DNA of 29,759 bases from an uncultured Fusibacter sp. (GTDB taxonomy: Bacteria; Bacillota; Clostridia; Peptostreptococcales; Acidaminobacteraceae), in assembly GCA_937958285.1 (NCBI GenBank), contig CALFXQ010000379.1:1-29759 (forward strand). Direction: 5' to 3'. Both the position numbers and the translations under genes were made by a program. Positions 14,806-22,427 of this stretch are shown piece by piece. Below the pieces are notes generated by a model that was not told where the DNA came from, did not search any database, and worked only from the letters and a program-made list of their open reading frames with translations. How positions within the stretch are numbered: the first letter of the stretch is position 1; each line of letters begins with the position of its first letter.

Positions 14806-16590
14806 ATGAAGTCTTTGAGAGTTATTCTTTTTATATGTCTCACAATAGGTTTAGGCTTCGTTTTGGGCCTTAGCAGCGGCACAGTAGAAGCCGAAACCAC
14901 ATATCCAATAGGCACACTTACTCTTGATAAGCAGCCTTTAACCATCACAGAGGCAGTATATCGCATAGACGGACATTCTGCAATCCCCATGCGTGCATTT
15001 TCTGAAGCGTTTGACATACAGGCCAATTGGTACCCTGAAACCGAAGAAATCACCCTTTATCGCACCAATAATTACATGCGCTTTAAACTAGGAACTGCCT
15101 TTGCCACTTACAATGGGTATCCAGTAACACTTCCCTTTGCACCAACTACTATAGACAAGCAAATATACTTGCCCTTGGCCAATGTGGCAAAGGCATTTGG
15201 TTTCTTCTACACAGAAGATGAAAATAGCGCCACACTAACAACGCGTAACACAACGCGCTATTACACCTTCGAAGATCATTATTTGGAGACGAGAGATTTT
15301 CCTTCCTTTAAATACACACTTGCCCTTCCCTATGGGTGGGACACCCTTGCCCCAGATGTGTTCGGTATTAAAGATGAATACGACGATTATAACCTTCGAC
15401 TCGGCAGTGTACTTTTAGAGACTGTTAAGGCACAAGACCTTTTTGGCTATCGTGACTTGCTAAAGTCTGAGCTCCAAAAGCAATGTACAACAAAGCTCAA
15501 AATTATTGGTGAGGGCAATCTCACAAAAAACAGTATCCGTATCGAATTTATCAGTTACCAACTCAATCTAGATACTGGTATACGAAATTACGAGACTTTT
15601 CTTGTTGAAAACGACGGCTCCATATACACCTTCGATGCAAGCTACGCCCCTACCGAAGATTTCAATTACTTGAGTACCCTATATCGTTACATTATGAGTA
15701 CACTTCAATTTCCCAACAAGACCATTAGCAGAGACCATGAACACTATGTCGAGCAATCCCCATTTGTGACCCTTGGCGTTACACTTTCAACACCTTTAGG
15801 ATCTAATCAAGAGGTCTTCAAATCATCGCCATTGATTGGAACCATTACACATCACCAAAAGTTAACTGCCATGTATGCCATTGTTTCCAAAGACAATAAA
15901 CAACTCAAACTCAGTATTCCCATCTCTGAAGAAGGTGCCTTTAACACATTGCTGCATACCCCTTTTGGCTCTGGTAAGCACAATATCGAGGTAATTGGTG
16001 TGCCCTCAGATGGAAGCGCCGAACAGTCTCTACTTGTGTTTTCTGTAGTGAACTTATCAGACATGGTTACCCAATACTTAATTCCCACAAAGTATATACA
16101 AAGCGATACAAAGGAAATTCAAGCCTTGGCATCAATCCTCGTCACCGATAAAAGCAGTAGCTACTTTAGATCAAAAGCCCTATTCGATTGGGTCGTCGAA
16201 ACAATACAGCCAGAATTTGGACTTCCCAAACGCACCCTTAACCTCACGGTCAATCCACCGAGGCACTTATCAGAAATCTTGGTCAAAGAACGCGCTACAC
16301 CTCTTGAATACAATTTAGTGCTCGCTGGTCTCCTGCGCGCTCAGAATTTTCAAGCTAAGGTGGTTTCGGCCATTAAAAACAATCAGCTCTCATTTTATGT
16401 AGAAGCCTATATCAACGGCCGATGGATGGCCATGGACCCTGTAAGCGCTGTACTTGCAAGAGAGTATCCTCATCTGACGACAATCACAGCAGATAGTGCA
16501 CCTACACCAATTAATCAGTTCACCTATTTTCATTATATTCCCGTTAAGGCATATCAAAAGCTGTTCGATGCCTATAGCGAAGTGGAATAG
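14806..16590 (+). CDS. Secreted CuAO-N / inactive transglutaminase-like protein
   Basis: The only plus-strand gene; 594 residues with GAAAGAGG upstream of ATG 14806. Residues 1-30 form a signal peptide. Residues about 35-145 resemble the copper amine oxidase N-terminal-like domain common in clostridial wall proteins (IPMRAFSEAF, then YLPLANVAKAFGF). A PsbP-like region at 150-305 is possible but weak. Residues about 435-550 look like a transglutaminase core (LAGLLRAQNFQAKVV, then VEAYINGRWMAMDP). There the catalytic Cys position is T498-P499 and the His position is S529; only D544 remains. The domain is therefore probably a non-catalytic binding module. Likely extracytoplasmic; function unknown. 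Confidence 0.8.
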   Translation: MKSLRVILFICLTIGLGFVLGLSSGTVEAETTYPIGTLTLDKQPLTITEAVYRIDGHSAIPMRAFSEAFDIQANWYPETEEITLYRTNNYMRFKLGTAFATYNGYPVTLPFAPTTIDKQIYLPLANVAKAFGFFYTEDENSATLTTRNTTRYYTFEDHYLETRDFPSFKYTLALPYGWDTLAPDVFGIKDEYDDYNLRLGSVLLETVKAQDLFGYRDLLKSELQKQCTTKLKIIGEGNLTKNSIRIEFISYQLNLDTGIRNYETFLVENDGSIYTFDASYAPTEDFNYLSTLYRYIMSTLQFPNKTISRDHEHYVEQSPFVTLGVTLSTPLGSNQEVFKSSPLIGTITHHQKLTAMYAIVSKDNKQLKLSIPISEEGAFNTLLHTPFGSGKHNIEVIGVPSDGSAEQSLLVFSVVNLSDMVTQYLIPTKYIQSDTKEIQALASILVTDKSSSYFRSKALFDWVVETIQPEFGLPKRTLNLTVNPPRHLSEILVKERATPLEYNLVLAGLLRAQNFQAKVVSAIKNNQLSFYVEAYINGRWMAMDPVSAVLAREYPHLTTITADSAPTPINQFTYFHYIPVKAYQKLFDAYSEVE

Positions 16591-16603
16591 CGCATTTTAA
16601 ATA

Positions 16604-16646
16604 AAAAAATGGCATCGGTTATTCAGTTAACCGATGCCTCTTTTTT
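16604..16646. terminator. Bidirectional terminator between convergent genes
   Basis: Arms 16611-16621 and 16628-16638 (GGCATCGGTTA) form a perfect 11-bp stem with a 6-nt loop. A T-run follows on the plus strand (16641-16646) and an A-run lies on the other side (16604-16609). It serves both the plus-strand gene ending at 16590 and the minus-strand gene ending at 16651. Confidence 0.92.
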
Positions 16647-16650
16647 CGTT

Positions 16651-17472
16651 TTAACCGCTTTTTTTGATGCCCAAAATGGCACGTGCCTCGTCTGGAGTCG
16701 CAACTCCCCGACCAGCTTCGTTGGCAATACGCGCAATACGCGCTACTAGTTGTGCATTCGATGTTGCCATTTCACCTTTATTATAGTAGATATTGTCTTC
16801 GAAGCCCACGCGTACATGGCCACCCATTGCAATTGCCATTAACGCAAGTGGCGTCTCGTAGCGACCAATACCCGCCACTGTCCATGTGCAACCAGAAGGT
16901 ATGCTGCGCACCATGTGCATGAGGTCTTCCGGCTCTCCTGGACAAGCGCCAGGAACACCCAATACAAAGTCAAAATGAAGGGGCATTTGCAGAACGCCCT
17001 TTTTAACCAATTTAAGGGCATTTGCAATCATTCCACGCTCAAAGACTTCAATTTCTGGCTTTACACCAAGTTCAGCCATTTTTTTTGCAAAGATTTCTAT
17101 GTTCTCTTCTGTGTTCATAAATACTTCAGCGCCAAAATTGCAAGTCCCCGCCGAAAGTGTTGCCATTTCAGGTGCAAGATCTACAGGCTGGAGTCTTTGT
17201 TCGGGTGTATGCCATGTTGCGCCTCCTGTAGAAGGCTGAACAATCACCGGGCATAATGCTTCAATCTTCTCTTTGATCTCTTTGTACACTGCATAGTCTT
17301 GTGTGGGATTACCCTCCGCGTCTCGTGCATGTACATGTACAATCGACACACCCGCATGATAACAAGCCAATGCTTCTTGGGCAATCTCGTCTGGTGTAAC
17401 CGGTAGTGCAGGTTGTAGTGCTTTGGTTACTTCTGCACCAGTAAGTGCCGCTGTAATAATGAGTTTTTCCAT
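16651..17472 (-). CDS. kce: Beta-keto acid cleavage enzyme (Kce-like, DUF849)
   Basis: Zn-dependent BKACE-family enzyme that condenses a beta-keto acid with acetyl-CoA, giving acetoacetate plus a CoA ester. The founding member cleaves 3-keto-5-aminohexanoate in lysine fermentation. The 273-residue protein has the metal-binding VHVHARD motif with H46 and H48, QPSTGG at 79-84, and E225-D226 in VGFEDNIYY, matching the family's third ligand region. The ATG at 17472 has GGGGGT upstream. No other lysine-fermentation genes are adjacent, and the family has diverse substrates, so the exact substrate is uncertain. Confidence 0.85.
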   Translation of the reverse strand: MEKLIITAALTGAEVTKALQPALPVTPDEIAQEALACYHAGVSIVHVHARDAEGNPTQDYAVYKEIKEKIEALCPVIVQPSTGGATWHTPEQRLQPVDLAPEMATLSAGTCNFGAEVFMNTEENIEIFAKKMAELGVKPEIEVFERGMIANALKLVKKGVLQMPLHFDFVLGVPGACPGEPEDLMHMVRSIPSGCTWTVAGIGRYETPLALMAIAMGGHVRVGFEDNIYYNKGEMATSNAQLVARIARIANEAGRGVATPDEARAILGIKKSG

Positions 17473-17520
17473 GGTTTACCCCCAAGTTTTATCACCGTGT
17501 GAACCAGCACGGATAGGGTT

Positions 17521-17529
17521 ATTATATCA
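17521..17529 (-). promoter_or_regulatory. Predicted extended -10 element for the kce-like gene
   Basis: TGATATAAT on the minus strand is a consensus -10 with the TGn extension. No good -35 is visible, as is usual for extended -10 promoters. A CCGTG/CACGG hairpin (arms 17494-17498 and 17507-17511) follows in the leader. Confidence 0.6.
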
Positions 17530-17533
17530 CGAG

Positions 17534-19645
17534 CTACCGCTCTAGAAAACCATTTCCCGAGAGCTTTCCTTCATACGAAAAGTACACAAAGCCAATTGTC
17601 ATATTGATGATTACAAGGAGTACTAAAGACCATATGCGTTCTAGAGAAACCTTTGTTAAGGATGCAATCTCTAATCCAAAATCAATGGATTGATGGTTGA
17701 CAATAGGGAGGAGTAAATATTGCCAAAAAACATTAGCCAAGATAAACGCAATCAAACCCACGGATAAAGACCAGATAAAAACAAACCCGTTGATTCTCAA
17801 AGACCCCATACCTAGAATCTTAATTAGGCGCCTATAAGGCGTAACTACTGTGGTTGCCGTTGTATAGAACAAAATCAATACACCTATGCCCAATATCACC
17901 ATACTAGAAATTAAAGGGATAATAAGACCTCTAGCCAATTCAAAGATATATCCAAATTGACGCTTCACAGAAACCGTATAGTCGATGGCGTAATCGCCTT
18001 TTCCCTCATGAAAGATAAATGTCTTATCTGAGGGCGCGAGATAACCCAAGATGCGCCCATTGTCGAAAGTCGCATGGGCAATACCCACAATCACACCTAT
18101 ACGCAATTGACCATGTCCGTCATAGAATCGCAGACGCTCGCCTAAGTCTTCTTTATCGTCAACTAACCCTCTTCCCACGACAATTTCATTGGGGTAAACT
18201 GGCAATCTACCACTTATAAGTTGAATGTCGAAAGGCTCAAAGCCCTCTTCACTCACAACCCCTTTGGCATACAAAAGTGAGGCTCCATCAATGACAATTG
18301 GATTGTAGGTATAACCCACTTCAGTTTCTGAGGAATCAGCTTCACGCGAATCGGCATTGACATTTAAAGCAACTTTATCCTTTGCAAATCCCCATAGTGA
18401 TGGATTTTGAACTAATGCCTCAGACCAGTTACCCACTTCTATCGAAATAATCAACAGCAGCGCTATCATCGAATTCACAAACACAATGCCTCCTATGCGG
18501 CTCAACATCGAATAGGGTTTAGGCTGTGGAAGTTTATTAGAACGATAAAGATTTTTATGATTTCTGAGACTCACAAAAAAGCGTTGCACAACTGCGTTGA
18601 TAATAACCATTACATTCATCCAAAATCCAAGACCAAGCCCGTGAATAATCATTAATCTTACACTGCTAATCTGATTGATATCGAGTTCAGATGCCGCAGT
18701 AAGGTTCATCAGATAAGGTCTGAGTATAAATGAGGAAATTAAGAAAGCGAGTAACAACAATAGCATAAAGTAATTGAGGTATACATCTAGGTGATCGAAG
18801 CGCCAACGGCCTTGAAAAACCATACTGTGGGGATAATTGATGACCAAGTGCTTGAGTACCACAAATATGATATAAATAATGAGAATTAGCTGGATCAACC
18901 ACATGCAAAGCGCTATAACCAAAGGCAATATGAGCTGTCGCAGTTTTAGACTTCTAAAGTAACCATCCGACAAATATTCCGCCATTAGTGGTTTGTCGTA
19001 CCTTTGCATAAATGCTTCTAATAGAGAACCTCCAGCACTATTTTGCTGCTTTAAATCAAATGCGGTTCCATCTTTTTCGACTTCACTTACAGAGTACACA
19101 AAAATCCTCTGCTGCCCAATCTGACTAGTTTCATAATGTGAATCATTGAGTATGCCGCACACCCGATAAGTACTCAATTGATCGTAACCTGCCAAGGTGA
19201 TGACATCGTCGATACCAACGCCATAGGCACTTGAAAAATAGCCATTGATGAGAACATCTCTTGGAGCTTTTGGCAAGGCGCCCTTTACCAGTGGCAATCT
19301 CCATGAAGGGGCGTATGCTATGACCTTGATTGGCAAAAAAGTAAAAGACTTCTCGACAAGTCGATTTTGAGTACGTTCAAACCCATATGCCTGCCAGAAG
19401 GCAGAAAAACCAAATATGTTCGCACGACTGTTCACTTCTTCTATGTCGCTTTTAGCAATGGGCTCAGTTACATAATAGGAATCCTTGTCGATGTTTAAGC
19501 GCACATCTCGAGCGTGAATCGTCGACACATAACTAATAAGCCCCAATGTGGCAGTTGTGTTCAGCAAAGTGAGCACAATCATGAGCACAAGAGATATACT
19601 TAAGAGCCACCGACGCTGTATGACTTGAATGGCGAGTCCAAACAC
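17534..19645 (-). CDS. Tandem FtsX/MacB-type ABC permease-like protein
   Basis: 703 residues when started at the GTG at 19645, 1 nt after the ATPase stop with GGGGTGG upstream; the longer frame opens on a TTG inside the ATPase gene. Eight membrane helices are predicted at about 14-38, 237-265, 291-309, 329-356, 385-403, 573-596, 619-643 and 671-690. Two large outside domains lie at about 40-235 and 405-570. This is two FtsX-like units (one helix, outside domain, three helices) in one chain. The PYRRLIKILGMGS segment near 603-615 resembles the cytoplasmic coupling loop of FtsX-family permeases. It differs from BceB-type permeases, which have ten helices and one outside domain. Partner: the degenerate ATPase just upstream. 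Confidence 0.8.
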   Translation of the reverse strand: MFGLAIQVIQRRWLLSISLVLMIVLTLLNTTATLGLISYVSTIHARDVRLNIDKDSYYVTEPIAKSDIEEVNSRANIFGFSAFWQAYGFERTQNRLVEKSFTFLPIKVIAYAPSWRLPLVKGALPKAPRDVLINGYFSSAYGVGIDDVITLAGYDQLSTYRVCGILNDSHYETSQIGQQRIFVYSVSEVEKDGTAFDLKQQNSAGGSLLEAFMQRYDKPLMAEYLSDGYFRSLKLRQLILPLVIALCMWLIQLILIIYIIFVVLKHLVINYPHSMVFQGRWRFDHLDVYLNYFMLLLLLAFLISSFILRPYLMNLTAASELDINQISSVRLMIIHGLGLGFWMNVMVIINAVVQRFFVSLRNHKNLYRSNKLPQPKPYSMLSRIGGIVFVNSMIALLLIISIEVGNWSEALVQNPSLWGFAKDKVALNVNADSREADSSETEVGYTYNPIVIDGASLLYAKGVVSEEGFEPFDIQLISGRLPVYPNEIVVGRGLVDDKEDLGERLRFYDGHGQLRIGVIVGIAHATFDNGRILGYLAPSDKTFIFHEGKGDYAIDYTVSVKRQFGYIFELARGLIIPLISSMVILGIGVLILFYTTATTVVTPYRRLIKILGMGSLRINGFVFIWSLSVGLIAFILANVFWQYLLLPIVNHQSIDFGLEIASLTKVSLERIWSLVLLVIINMTIGFVYFSYEGKLSGNGFLER

Positions 19646-19646
19646 A

Positions 19647-20366
19647 TTACCACCCCTTGCCCTTAAGCCATCCGTAGAGTTGCGCTTCCCGTTCAATCAT
19701 CAAAAGAGATGGCTCTAACTTCAGCTCACCCTTGACTAAACCTTCAGAGATATAGATGATTCTGTCTGCATAGCTTCCACACACAATATCATCTGTCTTG
19801 ACAAGCACACCAGCTGAGCGAGACAATCCCTTTATTGTATCTAGGTAGCGCGCTTTGAACATCGGGCTCATCGATACGGTCGGTTCATCTAAAAAATAAT
19901 AATCGGGCGAAAGTAGTTCCATTTTCGCCAGAGAAATCCATTTTCTGTCCATTTCGCTAAGATGCTGAGGATAATCATCCAATAAAGCCGATATGCCATA
20001 GCGCTTTACCATAAGATCAAACCGCTCTTTAAAGCGCCCTTTAGACATACGTGCCATCATGGCTTGAATCTTAAAGTTGCCTTTGACTTTAAAGTCTTCA
20101 AATAAATTATCCGATTCAAATACAACCCCAAAGATCATTTCCTTTGGCGATTGCTCCACTTGGTCTCTGAGGTAAGTTAAATGTCCAATATCGGACTGTA
20201 CTAAACCCGCCAATATATGAAAAAGGGTGCTCTGACCCGAACCCGAAGGACCCATCAAACACACCATTTCACCGTAATTCAAGTCTAGATTAACGCCTGA
20301 TAAAACTTGGTAGGTTCTCATTCCTTTTGTTCCATACTTCTTTAAACCCTCTGCACGTAAAAACAC
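19647..20366 (-). CDS. Degenerate ABC-type ATPase domain protein
   Basis: 239 residues with the overall LolD/MacB-like ABC fold, starting at GTG 20366 with GGAGGG upstream. Most catalytic motifs are altered. Walker A reads GPSGSGQST with Q45 in place of Lys. The Q-loop reads VFESDNLF (E84 for Gln). The signature is LSEMD (136-140) instead of LSGGQ. The D-loop is SMS instead of ALD. The H-loop is TDD (D192 for His). Walker B (YYFLDEPT, D160-E161) is intact. The frame is open at full length and well translated in its operon, so this is not a decayed pseudogene. Strong ATP hydrolysis is unlikely; it may be a nucleotide-sensing or structural partner of the permease. Confidence 0.88.
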   Translation of the reverse strand: MFLRAEGLKKYGTKGMRTYQVLSGVNLDLNYGEMVCLMGPSGSGQSTLFHILAGLVQSDIGHLTYLRDQVEQSPKEMIFGVVFESDNLFEDFKVKGNFKIQAMMARMSKGRFKERFDLMVKRYGISALLDDYPQHLSEMDRKWISLAKMELLSPDYYFLDEPTVSMSPMFKARYLDTIKGLSRSAGVLVKTDDIVCGSYADRIIYISEGLVKGELKLEPSLLMIEREAQLYGWLKGKGW

Positions 20367-20378
20367 GAAAAACCCTCC

Positions 20379-21710
20379 TTAACGCTCTGCCACAGGCAAT
20401 ATCAATGTGAATGTCGCACCATTTTCAAGGCTACTATCGAGGGTAATATCGCCTCCGTGGTGAATTGCAATTTGCTTGGCGATATAAAGACCTATGCCAT
20501 AGCTTTTCGCTGAGGCACCACGTGCTTTGTCGACCTTGACGAAAGGGTCGAATATTACGCTATGTTGATCTGGCGCAATACCTATGCCATAATCTTTCAC
20601 TGCAATATAAAGCATCCCCAAGCGCACCATAGCGCTTAAAATGATGGGCTTATCCTTTTCTGAATACTTATGTGCATTTTCGACGAGGATGTGTAACAGC
20701 TTTTTAAGCTCCGTAATATCGCAAACGAGAAAAGCCGGACTTTCCATTAAAACAAGTTGAATGGTACGACCGATGGCGACAAAGTCTCTTTCTATACCCA
20801 TAAGAATTTCTTGAATAATATAGTCGAGTGCATAGCGCCTCATATTTGCTTTCGTTGTCCAGCTCGCATACTTTAAGTAGTTGTCGTATTGATCTGTTAA
20901 ATGAATGAGATGACTGACGTTTCTTACAACCAGCGACATTTTCCCGGGCAATTGATCGGAAGTATATAAACCATCTTCATATGCTTCAACAAAGGCATGG
21001 AGTGCGGCAATGGGTGTTTTCATATCGTGCATCATATTGCGCATGCGCTCATCTTGTTTGGTGCTCTCAAACTCGTGAGAATACTGTTGTTCAACCAGCT
21101 CTTGACCAAGCTCAGAAAAGCGATAGACAACATAGCGATAAGTGCTCTCTTGATTGGCGTGAATTAACGCTTCTTTTGCTCCCGCACCCAATACATAGTT
21201 GAGACGATGCTTAAAATTTGAGAATCGTTTGATGTCGAGTAACCAAAAAACAGCAACCGCCAAAATCACAAAACTCAACAGCAGTGTCCCTGTGGATAAA
21301 TCCATAAAGTGCAGTTGATTAATGGCTGGAGATTGCCCATAAAACGCAAGTCTTTGTCCCGTGTTTATGGGCACCACATAGAAGTCTATACCTCGAAAGG
21401 TGTATAGGCCATTGGGCAACTGATTACTTTGCACCTCTTTTACAATTCTGGTTCGATTTGTCTGAAGAGGCACCTTTATCAATTCTTCATCATCGAGTAA
21501 ATTGACGTTAAGTCCAAGCATAGCATGTGCATCTTTTAGAATTTCTTCAAGATTGCCACTGCCCACAGACATTGCCTGCTCGACAACATTGACTTGCACA
21601 TTTAAGTCGTGCACGTTCACATTGTTATCTAGATGCAATTCATCGTACCATGCAAAGACCACAGATGCTGCGACAACACTACTGATCAACCAAAACTTAT
21701 AGCGCCTCAT
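20379..21710 (-). CDS. Sensor histidine kinase
   Basis: Membrane kinase of 443 residues. Helix 1 (about 6-21) and helix 2 (about 140-159) flank an outside domain of about 115 residues that I do not recognise. The cytoplasmic part has the H-box MMHDMKTPIAALHAF with phospho-acceptor H228, the N-box LVENAHKYSE, G1 KDYGIGIA and G2 SYGIGLYIAKQ. All catalytic motifs are intact. The start overlaps the response regulator stop by 4 nt. Unlike Bce-type sensors, it has a real extracytoplasmic domain. The adjacent SLH protein or permease may provide its signal, which is inference. Confidence 0.93.
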   Translation of the reverse strand: MRRYKFWLISSVVAASVVFAWYDELHLDNNVNVHDLNVQVNVVEQAMSVGSGNLEEILKDAHAMLGLNVNLLDDEELIKVPLQTNRTRIVKEVQSNQLPNGLYTFRGIDFYVVPINTGQRLAFYGQSPAINQLHFMDLSTGTLLLSFVILAVAVFWLLDIKRFSNFKHRLNYVLGAGAKEALIHANQESTYRYVVYRFSELGQELVEQQYSHEFESTKQDERMRNMMHDMKTPIAALHAFVEAYEDGLYTSDQLPGKMSLVVRNVSHLIHLTDQYDNYLKYASWTTKANMRRYALDYIIQEILMGIERDFVAIGRTIQLVLMESPAFLVCDITELKKLLHILVENAHKYSEKDKPIILSAMVRLGMLYIAVKDYGIGIAPDQHSVIFDPFVKVDKARGASAKSYGIGLYIAKQIAIHHGGDITLDSSLENGATFTLILPVAER

Positions 21711-22411
21711 AGCTTAGTCGTTGCCTCAAATGAGCTGGTATCAAAGCGATAACCAACGCCCCAAATGGTGCGAATACACTCGCCGTTACCACCTTTTTTT
21801 CCCAATTTCTTTCTGATGTTTTTTACATGTGCTGAAATGGCATTTGCTGTTAGCTGATGTTCTTTGCCATCGATTTGCTTAATCAAACTATCGTAAGTAA
21901 AAATATGACCTTCATTCATCGCCAGTAACTTGAGTAACTCATACTCCTTTGGCGTTAGCTGAATATCTTGGTCGAGATAAAGCGCCATTACTTGGGCATC
22001 GTTGAAGGTTAGCTGACTCACCCGCATTTGAGGAGAGATCACCTGGTCTGGATAGCACCGCTGTACTAGGGCATTTACCTTGGCCATCAAGATCTTTGGC
22101 CTAAAAGGCTTGCCCACATAATCGTCGGCCCCAATCTCAAATCCCTTCATGGTGTTGTAGTCATCAGCCTTCGCACTGACCATGACCACAGGGACGGTGG
22201 AGTTTTTTCGAATGCCCTTGAGCACATCAAAACCATTGAGTCCAGGCAACATCACATCTAGAATGACCAAGTGGGGCTCAAAAGCCCCCACCGCATTCAA
22301 AGCCTCTTGGCCATCGTCAAAATGTTTGGGTGTATAACCTTCAAACACTAAATAATCCAATATTACTTCAGCTAAACTGTGATCATCCTCGACAAGCATG
22401 ATGCGTTTCAT
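21707..22411 (-). CDS. OmpR-family response regulator
   Basis: 234 residues from the ATG at 22411, which has GAGG 5 nt upstream. The receiver domain has the acidic pair in LVEDD, the phosphorylation site D52 in VILDVMLPG, and K101 in GKPFRPK. The winged-helix DNA-binding domain covers about 135-228 and ends with the typical IRTIWGVGYRF. It is the partner of the following kinase. It sits 16 nt after the SLH gene, so one transcript likely carries the regulator and its probable envelope targets. Its DNA site was not identified. Confidence 0.95.
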   Translation of the reverse strand: MKRIMLVEDDHSLAEVILDYLVFEGYTPKHFDDGQEALNAVGAFEPHLVILDVMLPGLNGFDVLKGIRKNSTVPVVMVSAKADDYNTMKGFEIGADDYVGKPFRPKILMAKVNALVQRCYPDQVISPQMRVSQLTFNDAQVMALYLDQDIQLTPKEYELLKLLAMNEGHIFTYDSLIKQIDGKEHQLTANAISAHVKNIRKKLGKKGGNGECIRTIWGVGYRFDTSSFEATTKL

Positions 22412-22427
22412 GAGCACCTCACTCTAT

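Noticed and set aside
17494..17511. Terminator after the permease gene
   Set aside because: The CCGTG/CACGG hairpin lies downstream of a consensus -10 and lacks a U-run; it is better read as part of the kce leader.
19646..19696. Permease start at 19696
   Set aside because: This would be a TTG within the ATPase gene without a good ribosome binding site. The GTG at 19645 follows the ATPase stop by 1 nt with GGGGTGG upstream.
20220..20250. Walker A Lys-to-Gln change as a sequencing error
   Set aside because: One base could explain K to Q, but four other motifs in the same protein are also changed, so the degeneracy is real.
17534..22411. Bce-type antimicrobial peptide resistance module
   Set aside because: The kinase has an extracytoplasmic domain of about 115 residues, and the permease has eight helices with two outside domains instead of ten with one. 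The ATPase is also degenerate.
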